A stretch of DNA of 11,522 nucleotides. It comes from Actinomycetota bacterium. GTDB lineage: Bacteria; Actinomycetota; Actinomycetes; S36-B12. The translations under genes were made by a program, and so were the position numbers. The notes under the pieces were generated by a model that was not told where the DNA came from, made no database searches, and worked only from the letters and a program-made list of their open reading frames with translations. The stretch covers positions 1-11,522 of the forward strand of contig CANJCG010000050.1 in assembly GCA_947472655.1 (NCBI GenBank). The letters are read 5' to 3'. This document shows, piece by piece, positions 1-7,103 of this stretch. Numbering within the stretch: the stretch's first letter is position 1; each line of letters starts with the position of its first letter.

Positions 1-924
1 CTTCCGTGCCTCAATGAATTAGGTCTGTATCCCAAGGAACTTTTTGATACTGAGTTAGCCGGTCGTTTACTGGGTCGTGAGCGCGTCAGTCTGGGAGCAC
101 TTGTTGAGTCAGAGTTAGGTGAGATTCTTCAAAAGGGTCATGGCGCCACTGATTGGTCGCTTCGACCCCTATCGAAAGCTCAATTACGTTATGCAGCGCT
201 CGACGTTGAATTGCTCGTAGAGTTGAAGGATGTTCTTGAGGCCGAACTCAACACCGCAGGCAAACTCCAATGGGCGCAACAAGAATTTGAAGCCCTGCTC
301 AATTTTAAGCCAAGAGATCGCGGTTCTGATTCTTGGCGCCGCACGTCAGGAGTTCATAAATTACGCAAGGGCCAACAATTGGCGGTAGTTCGCGCACTGT
401 GGACAGCGCGTGATGCAACCGCACAACGCGAAGATATTGCTCCCGGACGCATCCTGCCCGATGCCGCAATCATTGCGGCAGCTACCGCGTTGCCTGCGAC
501 AACCGAAGAACTGGGTGCATTGCCTGAATTTTCTGGTCGCGGGCAAACACGACGTCGTTCGCAATGGTGGGCTGCGATCAGCGCTGCTTTGGAAATGTCG
601 CCTGATCTATGGCCAGCTCATGCCGCACCAAGTGAAAGCCTCCCTCCGCCACGTATTTGGGCCAGTAAGAGACCAGAAGCAGCCGCACGCCTTGAAGCAG
701 TCCGTGAAGGACTTTCGGAAATATCGGAGCGGGTAAACATCCCAGTTGAAAACTTATTAACCCCTGAAATCGGCCGTCGTTTGTGCTGGGAGCCACCTCC
801 GGTAATTGAGCCAGATGAAATCGAGCGATTTCTTCAAGACAGTGGTGCCCGGCCGTGGCAGATAGCGCTGACTCTGCCCGTATTTTTAACTGGGCTACTG
901 GCTACGGTTGCACCGGAGCAGTAA
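1..924 (+). CDS. rnd: Ribonuclease D family 3'-5' exoribonuclease, 5'-truncated by the window edge
   Basis: The reading frame is open from base 1 to the TAA at 922-924, so about 307 C-terminal residues of a larger protein are visible. RNase D trims 3' ends of structured RNAs such as tRNA precursors with a DEDDy two-metal exonuclease domain. The visible part begins just after where the Exo II motif should lie; residues 15-25 (FDTELAGRLLG) and the Exo III motif YAALD (Tyr64, Asp68) are typical of the family. Exo I and Exo II are outside the window. An HRDC-like helical domain follows at about residues 119-198, then a C-terminal helical region ending in LTPEIGRRLCWEPP, as in actinobacterial RNase D. 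The family assignment is firm; the RNA substrate is not shown. The 3' end overlaps the convergent dxs gene by 23 bases. Confidence 0.92.
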   Translation, partial: LPCLNELGLYPKELFDTELAGRLLGRERVSLGALVESELGEILQKGHGATDWSLRPLSKAQLRYAALDVELLVELKDVLEAELNTAGKLQWAQQEFEALLNFKPRDRGSDSWRRTSGVHKLRKGQQLAVVRALWTARDATAQREDIAPGRILPDAAIIAAATALPATTEELGALPEFSGRGQTRRRSQWWAAISAALEMSPDLWPAHAAPSESLPPPRIWASKRPEAAARLEAVREGLSEISERVNIPVENLLTPEIGRRLCWEPPPVIEPDEIERFLQDSGARPWQIALTLPVFLTGLLATVAPEQ

Positions 925-2824
925 TACTTTGCGGTGCACTTTGAGTATTTACCGAAACCGACTCAACGATTGATCGCGAAATCTCCTGCGGCGACAAACC
1001 AAACTGCCTTAACAAGTCTGCGCGCTTGCCATGATCCAAGAATTCATCTGGGATGCCAATATTGCGCACGAGCACTTCCAAGTTTGCGTCGCGAAGCGCT
1101 TGGCTTACTGCAGAGCCAACTCCGCCCGTGCGCATGCCGTCTTCGATAACAACCACTAATTTGGATGCTTGTGCAAGAGTCACAATCGCTTCTGGCACGG
1201 GTTTCACCCAGCGAGGATCAACGACCACACTGCCAATCCCCTGCGCTTGCAGGCGCTCAGCCACCTCGCAACTTAAGTCTGCAAAGGCTCCGACACTAAC
1301 GATAAGCACATGTTGATCACCATGGTCGGCCAAGATATCGACACCCTGCACGCTACGAAGAGCCGGACGCTGTGCAGGTAGAGCCCCTTTGGGGTATCGC
1401 ACAACTGTTGGAGCGTCGCTAATAAGTAAAGCTTCGGCGAATTCGGCACGTAACGTCGCTTCATCTCGCGGCGCCGCTATTCGTAACTCAGGCACGACCT
1501 GTAAAAGTGAGAGATCCCAGATTCCGTTATGGGTTGCACCGTCATCACCGGTAATTCCCGCACGGTCCAAAACAAATGTGACGCCAGCTTTATGTAAGGC
1601 GCAGTCCATCAAGATCTGGTCAAACGCGCGATTCAGGAACGTTGCATACAGAGCCACTACTGGGTGAAGTCCACCAAACGCCATTCCGGCAGCACTTGTT
1701 GCCGCGTGTTGTTCAGCAATCCCAACATCGAACGTGCGGTGTGGATAGGCCTGGGCAAAAGCGTTCAAACCCGTTGGACCCAGCATCGCCGCAGTGATTG
1801 CTACGACATCATCGCGTTCACGTCCAGCCTGCAACATTGCATCCGAGAAGACACCGGTCCATGTCGGACCTGCAGCGGCTAATGGAATCCCAGTATCTGG
1901 ATCGACAATTCCTACAGCATGGAAGCGATCAGCGTCGTCTGCTTCGGCAGGCGCATATCCACGTCCCTTTTCGGTGATCACGTGAACGATCACTGGGCCC
2001 TCAAATTCCTTGGCTCGCTTAAGTGCATGCTCCAATTCGGCTTCATTATGACCATCAATTGGTCCAATGTATTTCAGTCCAAGGTCCTCGAACATGCCCT
2101 GAGGAGCCATGATGTCTTTGACACCTTTTTTCATGCCGTGCACGGTGCCGTACAACGGGCCTCCGACAACCGGTGTGCGCTGAAGCAGACGTTTACCCCA
2201 CTGCATAAAGCGTTCATAACCGCGCGTGGTGCGCAATGTTGAAAGGTGATGAGCCAACCCACCAATCGTGGGCGAATACGAACGTTCATTGTCATTGACA
2301 ACGATGACAACCTGGCGATTCGACCCGGCAATGTTATTCAATGCTTCCCAAGCCATACCGCCGGTGAGACCACCGTCACCGATAATTGCCACAACATGTT
2401 GTTGACCTAAGAGTCCGCGTATTTCCCAGGCCTTGGCAAGTCCGTCCGCGTATGCAAGTGATGTTGAAGCATGCGAGTTTTCCACGATGTCATGCACGCT
2501 CTCGGCCCTGCTTGGATAACCTGAAAGTCCACCCCGCTGACGCAGTTGGTCAAAGCCAGCCGCTCGGCCTGTAAGAATTTTGTGGACATATGACTGGTGT
2601 CCGGTGTCCCAGATGATTGCATCATCGGGCGAATGAAAAATGCGATGTAAAGCGATCGTAAGTTCTACGACGCCGAGATTAGGTCCCAAATGCCCGCCTG
2701 TGGCCGATACCTTGGCAACCAAAAACGCCCGGATCTCAGCCGCTAAGACAGGGATTTGGGCAGGCGACAGCGCGCGTACATCCCGAGGATCTCGGATTTT
2801 GGCTATCAGGCTCACAACAACCAT
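902..2824 (-). CDS. dxs: 1-Deoxy-D-xylulose-5-phosphate synthase
   Basis: This cytoplasmic, thiamine-diphosphate-dependent enzyme condenses pyruvate and glyceraldehyde 3-phosphate, the first step of the MEP isoprenoid pathway. The 640-residue length is normal. Landmarks follow the family: GGHLGPNLG (His45), DTGH (His75), the ThDP/Mg motif GDG at 149-151 with NDN at 177-179, catalytic Glu371 in GIAEQH, Tyr393 and Arg399 in the substrate pocket, and His432 in THNG. The pyrimidine-binding domain covers about 318-482 and the C-terminal transketolase domain about 495-618. I keep the ATG start because AGGGG lies six bases upstream; a GTG three codons further in (2815) would match the usual MSL-type N-terminus but is less well placed for that ribosome site. 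It is the last gene of a minus-strand run and ends in TAG inside the rnd gene. Nothing essential is missing. Confidence 0.97.
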   Translation of the reverse strand: MVVVSLIAKIRDPRDVRALSPAQIPVLAAEIRAFLVAKVSATGGHLGPNLGVVELTIALHRIFHSPDDAIIWDTGHQSYVHKILTGRAAGFDQLRQRGGLSGYPSRAESVHDIVENSHASTSLAYADGLAKAWEIRGLLGQQHVVAIIGDGGLTGGMAWEALNNIAGSNRQVVIVVNDNERSYSPTIGGLAHHLSTLRTTRGYERFMQWGKRLLQRTPVVGGPLYGTVHGMKKGVKDIMAPQGMFEDLGLKYIGPIDGHNEAELEHALKRAKEFEGPVIVHVITEKGRGYAPAEADDADRFHAVGIVDPDTGIPLAAAGPTWTGVFSDAMLQAGRERDDVVAITAAMLGPTGLNAFAQAYPHRTFDVGIAEQHAATSAAGMAFGGLHPVVALYATFLNRAFDQILMDCALHKAGVTFVLDRAGITGDDGATHNGIWDLSLLQVVPELRIAAPRDEATLRAEFAEALLISDAPTVVRYPKGALPAQRPALRSVQGVDILADHGDQHVLIVSVGAFADLSCEVAERLQAQGIGSVVVDPRWVKPVPEAIVTLAQASKLVVVIEDGMRTGGVGSAVSQALRDANLEVLVRNIGIPDEFLDHGKRADLLRQFGLSPQEISRSIVESVSVNTQSAPQSITAPVQP

Positions 2825-2833
2825 TCTAGGCCC

Positions 2834-3184
2834 CTAGCGGTGATCAATTGACTCCTGCAGCGCCTCAGTGACTAGAGCGATCTCGCGAGAAAGTGCTACC
2901 AACCGCGCACCCTCAGATGCCAAGGCCTGCTGAACAATTTCAACCTGGGCTGCTTCCAAGGATCCGATCAAATTTACTCGCGTCTTGCTGTATCCACGTC
3001 GCACACCTTCGATGGCCCCTGCAATGAAGGAGTCCACGTACATTGCCAGAGCGAGCGGATACAGCCGTAGTGGAGATTGGCGCAATTCAGCGGGGCCTTG
3101 GTCGAGTAGCCACTTCACTGAGTTATCTACGAACTCCTCGTGATCTGGAGGTACAAGGTCACGAGGCCAACCAGGAATTGCCAT
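2834..3184 (-). CDS. Conserved actinobacterial protein of unknown function (116 aa)
   Basis: The protein is 116 residues and appears largely alpha-helical, with no signal peptide, membrane segment or cysteine. The N-terminus (GWPRDLVPPDHEEFVDNSVKWLL, about residues 5-27) looks strongly conserved, and from memory similar short proteins occur near acnA or dxs in other actinobacteria; I cannot name a family or a function. The C-terminal half (about 68-110) is heptad-like, rich in Leu, Val, Ala and Glu, and could form a helical bundle or dimer. Its ATG directly follows the TAA of acnA (TAAATG, no gap) and no good Shine-Dalgarno site is visible, which points to translational coupling to aconitase. 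Its stop is nine bases before dxs. The gene is very likely real because of this spacing and its ordinary composition. Confidence 0.85.
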   Translation of the reverse strand: MAIPGWPRDLVPPDHEEFVDNSVKWLLDQGPAELRQSPLRLYPLALAMYVDSFIAGAIEGVRRGYSKTRVNLIGSLEAAQVEIVQQALASEGARLVALSREIALVTEALQESIDHR

Positions 3185-5833
3185 TTAGAGAAGCGAGCGC
3201 AACACGTACTGGAGAATTCCGCCATGTCGATAGTAATCAGCTTCACCAGGCGTATCTATTCGTACGAGCGCAGTGAATTCAATTGTCGTTCCGTTTTGTT
3301 TCACAGCCTCTACAGCAACCTCACGCGGAGTCGTGCCCTCGTTGAGTTCCACAACACCCTTAACTGTGAAGGTTTCTTCACCTGACAGTCCAAGCGATTG
3401 CGCTGTTACACCGGCCTGATACTGCAAAGGCAGTACGCCCATGCCGATGAGATTGGATCGATGGATGCGCTCGTATGACTCAGCGATGACCACACGAACA
3501 CCCAAAAGCGCCGTGCCCTTTGCTGCCCAGTCACGGCTTGAACCTGATCCGTATTCCTTACCGGCCAAAATCACAAGAGGCGTTCCATGCTTTGCGTACG
3601 ATTGGGCGGCATCATAAATCGCAACAGTTGGCTCGTTGGGGTCAGTCAGGTCGACGGTGAACCCACCTTCGACACCATCAAGCATCAAGTTCTTTAACCG
3701 AATATTGGCAAAAGTTCCACGAATCATGACCTCGTGATTTCCACGTCGCGACCCATATGAGTTGAAGTCTGCGCGATCGACGCCATGATCAGCCAAGTAC
3801 TTGCCAGCGGGACTATCCGCTCGAATGTTACCGGCCGGCGAAATGTGGTCTGTGGTCACTGAATCACCCAGCACTAACAAAGCGCGAGCACCAGTAATGT
3901 CGGTGACAGGCGACGGGGTGCGTCCCATTCCTTCGAAATATGGCGGCTTGCGTACGTACGTACTTTCTGGATCCCAAGCGAAGAGGTCTCCGCTGGGGGT
4001 CGGCAAATTCTGCCAACGCTCGTCTCCTGCGAACACATCTTTGTAACGCGAAGAAAACATGTCTGCGTCAATGGCTGTTGAAACAACTTCAGCAACTTCA
4101 TTAGCCGTAGGCCATACATCAGCTAAGAAGACCCCCTTGCCGCTTGAGTCGTAACCTAGAGGTTCAGTGGCCAAGTCAATGTCCATTGTGCCGGCGATCG
4201 CGTAAGCAACAACTAACGGTGGGGATGCCAAGTAGTTCATCTTGATATCCGGGTTAATGCGGCCTTCGAAGTTTCGGTTACCACTCAGCACCGCCACTGC
4301 GGCTAGGTCGTACTCATTGACGGCGGCACTCACTTCAGGAATGAGTGGACCAGAGTTACCGATGCAAGTAGTGCAGCCGTACCCGACAATATTGAAGCCC
4401 AGTTTATTGAGATAGGGAGTTAAACCGGCTTTGTCGTAATAATCAGCTACGACTTTTGAGCCAGGCGCAAGAGACGTTTTTACCCAAGGTGCGCGAGTCA
4501 GACCCAGCTCAACAGCCCGCTTAGCCAACATTCCCGCGCCTATCATGACGTATGGATTCGAAGTATTGGTGCACGAAGTAATAGCAGCAACAGTCACTGC
4601 CCCATGACCTATTTCACTCGCGTTTCCATCAATCAGAATCTCAGCCATTGTTGCGGGTGACGACGTGAACTCAGCCAATGCAACTTCGAAAGCCCCCTTG
4701 GAGTTCGAAAGCAATACACGGTCCTGTGGACGCTTTGGTCCGGCGATTGAAGCGACCACTGTAGACACATCTAGCTCGAGGTACTCCGAGTATGCAGGTT
4801 CATTTGCGACGTTGTGCCAAAGCCCTTGCTCCTTCGCGTAGGCCTCAACCAAATCGATTTGGTCTTTTGATCGACCGGTAAGACGCAGATAATCCAGAGT
4901 CGCATCATCAATCGGGAATATGGCGACTGTGCTGCCATATTCGGGGCTCATGTTGCCAATAGTGGCGCGGTTAGCGAGGGGGATTGCTGCAATGCCATCC
5001 CCATAAAACTCGACGAACTTTCCGACAACGCCATGTTTTCGCAACATTTCAGTGATCGTTAGTACGAGGTCAGTTGATGTAGCCCCCTGAGGAAGCTCAC
5101 CGCGAAGTTTGAATCCCACCACGCGCGGAATCAGCATGGAGACAGGTTGCCCAAGCATCGCCGCTTCAGCTTCAATGCCGCCGACACCCCAACCCAAAAC
5201 ACCAAGACCGTTCACCATGGTGGTGTGCGAATCGGTGCCAACAACGGTGTCTGGGTATGCCTGTCCATTGCGAGCCATCACGACTCGAGCAAGGTTTTCG
5301 ATATTCACCTGATGCACGATGCCTGTGCCCGGCGGAACTACTTTAAATTCGTCGAAAGCACTTTGTCCCCAACGCAGGAATTGATAGCGCTCAAGATTGC
5401 GCTCATACTCCAGATCAACATTGAGGGCTTCGGCGTTCTGACTACCGAAGAAATCAACAATGACTGAATGGTCAATCACCAACTCTGACGGAGCAAGCGG
5501 CTCGATTTTTGAGGCATCTCCACCTAATTCAGCAACTGCTTCTCGCATGGTCGCAAGATCAACCACGACCGGTACGCCCGTGAAGTCCTGCATAACTACC
5601 CGAGCCGGCGTGAATTGAATCTCTTGACTTGGCTCCGCGGCAGGATCCCAGCTTCCGACCACCGCAATCGTCTCTTTTGTGACATTGGCACCATCTTCGG
5701 TGCGCAACAGATTCTCAAGGAGCACCTTGTGGGTGAAAGGCAATCGATCACTGCCCGGCACTGTCGCGATCCGGAAAATCTCATACGACTGCGAGCCGAC
5801 CTGGAGTTTTCCCCGGGCACCAAAACTATCCAC
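3185..5833 (-). CDS. acnA: Aconitate hydratase A (aconitase)
   Basis: Aconitase interconverts citrate and isocitrate through cis-aconitate in the TCA cycle, using a [4Fe-4S] cluster with one labile iron. The 882-residue protein matches the bacterial AcnA/IRP1-type family nearly end to end. The three cluster ligands are Cys421 (SCTNTSNP), Cys487 and Cys490 (YGCTTCIGNSGP), with the same spacing as in other AcnA proteins. Also present are QDFTGVP, DSHTTMVNGLGVLGWGVGGIEAEA, NRNFEGRINPDIK, and the C-terminal swivel domain with YGSGSSRDWAAKG near residue 760. The start is GTG at 5833; an in-frame TGA 18 bases upstream excludes a longer protein, and GAAAGG lies 11 bases before it. The start codon lies in an inverted repeat, described separately. 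An apo-form RNA-binding role is known for some family members, but nothing here demonstrates it. Confidence 0.97.
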   Translation of the reverse strand: MDSFGARGKLQVGSQSYEIFRIATVPGSDRLPFTHKVLLENLLRTEDGANVTKETIAVVGSWDPAAEPSQEIQFTPARVVMQDFTGVPVVVDLATMREAVAELGGDASKIEPLAPSELVIDHSVIVDFFGSQNAEALNVDLEYERNLERYQFLRWGQSAFDEFKVVPPGTGIVHQVNIENLARVVMARNGQAYPDTVVGTDSHTTMVNGLGVLGWGVGGIEAEAAMLGQPVSMLIPRVVGFKLRGELPQGATSTDLVLTITEMLRKHGVVGKFVEFYGDGIAAIPLANRATIGNMSPEYGSTVAIFPIDDATLDYLRLTGRSKDQIDLVEAYAKEQGLWHNVANEPAYSEYLELDVSTVVASIAGPKRPQDRVLLSNSKGAFEVALAEFTSSPATMAEILIDGNASEIGHGAVTVAAITSCTNTSNPYVMIGAGMLAKRAVELGLTRAPWVKTSLAPGSKVVADYYDKAGLTPYLNKLGFNIVGYGCTTCIGNSGPLIPEVSAAVNEYDLAAVAVLSGNRNFEGRINPDIKMNYLASPPLVVAYAIAGTMDIDLATEPLGYDSSGKGVFLADVWPTANEVAEVVSTAIDADMFSSRYKDVFAGDERWQNLPTPSGDLFAWDPESTYVRKPPYFEGMGRTPSPVTDITGARALLVLGDSVTTDHISPAGNIRADSPAGKYLADHGVDRADFNSYGSRRGNHEVMIRGTFANIRLKNLMLDGVEGGFTVDLTDPNEPTVAIYDAAQSYAKHGTPLVILAGKEYGSGSSRDWAAKGTALLGVRVVIAESYERIHRSNLIGMGVLPLQYQAGVTAQSLGLSGEETFTVKGVVELNEGTTPREVAVEAVKQNGTTIEFTALVRIDTPGEADYYRHGGILQYVLRSLL

Positions 5834-5862
5834 TTGGTCACTTACCTTTCAATTCAAGTGGA
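5829..5862 (-). promoter_or_regulatory. Inverted repeat enclosing the acnA ribosome site and start codon
   Basis: Eight bases, TCCACTTG (minus strand, 5862-5855), are repeated as a perfect inverted copy, CAAGTGGA (5836-5829), with an 18-base spacer. The GTG start codon of acnA (5833-5831) lies inside the downstream arm and the GAAAGG ribosome site lies in the loop. As RNA this would be an eight-pair stem, extendable by one G-U pair, that hides the start codon. It could instead be a DNA operator or chance. It does not resemble the IDR or AcnR sites that I remember. Confidence 0.4.
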
Positions 5863-5902
5863 CCCAAGGTATCCGATTCGCACCTGTGTGGCGCACTTGC
5901 CC

Positions 5903-7102
5903 TCAGCGCACGCCTATGGGGGTGAACTTGGCGATGCACTCCATGTGTTGCGTCATCGGGAATGCGTCAAGAACCACAAACCTGGCCAGTTCATACCCAG
6001 CAGCTAAGAGAAAAGCCGCATCTCGGGCGAAGGCCACGGGGTCACAGGCCACATAAACGATGACTCGAGGCTTGGCTAGTGCAACCGACTCCATCACTTG
6101 AACGCCGGCTCCACGACGAGGCGGGTCCAGAACCACACCGTCGACCACTGAGGGAAGGGGCCATTGCTCCACATCTGAATCAATGAACTTCACTTGAGGA
6201 AGGTCACGTAAGGCGCGGCGACCATCGCGCACCGCGCTTCGGTAACTCTCGACGGCTGTGACGTTGCCGTTCTGCCCGACTGCTTCACCCAAGAAAGCAC
6301 TTATGAGACCGGCTCCGGCATAAAGGTCCAGCCAGTCCTCCCCTGCTTTGGGAGCCCCAAAGTCCAAAACGTGGTCGACGATTGAAGCCGCCGCGTTGGG
6401 ATGAACTTGCCAAAATCCCGTGCTCTCTATCTGCCAGGTTCGATGACGAACGTTTTGCACTGACTTACGGCTGCCTGAAACAAGATCACGATCGGCCCAT
6501 ACCGAAACTTCGCTAAGTGAATCTAGAGTGGCTTGCACACTCTGCACATCCGGCCAGTCTTGGTCGGTGATTTGGAGTGAGGTGATTTCAGGACTCGCGA
6601 GCAAGCAGGTGTCGATTGGCAGTACGCCATGACTTCTCGCCCCCAATAAGCCCGCGTTTCCGCTGCCATCGACACTCCAACGCATGCGCGTACGCCAGCC
6701 AAGACCCCGGTCATCGCCAAGATCAAGAACAGTGATGGGTCCGACATCGATTCCTGCTTGACGTTGCAAGGACTCGCGCGCGATTACTCCCTTGAGTTCG
6801 CGCTGATGAGTCAGATCAATATGTTGGTAATCGCACCCCCCACAGCCGTTAGGCCGAGCCCAATTGCAAGGTGCTTCAATGCGAAATTGCGAAGCCTGAT
6901 GCACCTCGATCACATCGGCTCTCACAAACTTCGATCGAACTTCAGTGATTCGTAAGGTTACGTCTTCACCCGGCAGCCCGTGCCGCACGAACGCCGTGTG
7001 GCCAAGCGGATGCGCTATGCAGTGACCACCGTGAACCATCGCACCGAGAATGACTCGAACTTCGTCGTCTACTTCTATCCGTTCTTTTGGTGCACGCGTC
7101 AC
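5903..7102 (-). CDS. TRAM-domain class I SAM-dependent RNA m5U methyltransferase (RumA/TrmA family)
   Basis: This 399-residue enzyme is predicted to put a methyl group on C5 of a uridine in 23S rRNA or tRNA; the exact site cannot be read from sequence. A TRAM RNA-binding domain occupies about residues 8-66. Four cysteines of a [4Fe-4S] site follow: Cys79, Cys87, Cys90 (GCGGCDYQH) and Cys166. The Rossmann methyltransferase half has the SAM loop DLYAGAGL (259-266), QVHPNAA near 232, DPPRRG (326-331), the catalytic nucleophile Cys353 in ACDP, and the likely base Glu388 in QHMECIAKF. The set is complete, so it should be active. Start is GTG at 7102, one base after the permease stop, with GGAGGA eight bases upstream inside the permease gene; the two are surely co-translated. 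The position corresponds to Rv2689c in M. tuberculosis, as I recall. TrmA, RlmC and RlmD specificities remain possible. Confidence 0.93.
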   Translation of the reverse strand: MTRAPKERIEVDDEVRVILGAMVHGGHCIAHPLGHTAFVRHGLPGEDVTLRITEVRSKFVRADVIEVHQASQFRIEAPCNWARPNGCGGCDYQHIDLTHQRELKGVIARESLQRQAGIDVGPITVLDLGDDRGLGWRTRMRWSVDGSGNAGLLGARSHGVLPIDTCLLASPEITSLQITDQDWPDVQSVQATLDSLSEVSVWADRDLVSGSRKSVQNVRHRTWQIESTGFWQVHPNAAASIVDHVLDFGAPKAGEDWLDLYAGAGLISAFLGEAVGQNGNVTAVESYRSAVRDGRRALRDLPQVKFIDSDVEQWPLPSVVDGVVLDPPRRGAGVQVMESVALAKPRVIVYVACDPVAFARDAAFLLAAGYELARFVVLDAFPMTQHMECIAKFTPIGVR

Positions 7103-7103
7103 C

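Noticed and set aside
410..736. Overlapping plus-strand open frame within rnd
   Set aside because: It is out of frame with a clear RNase D/HRDC coding region and encodes nothing recognisable.
3952..3963. GTAC repeated three times, a 12-base palindrome
   Set aside because: It sits inside well-conserved acnA codons (STYVRK region), so it is most likely incidental; no second copy was noticed.
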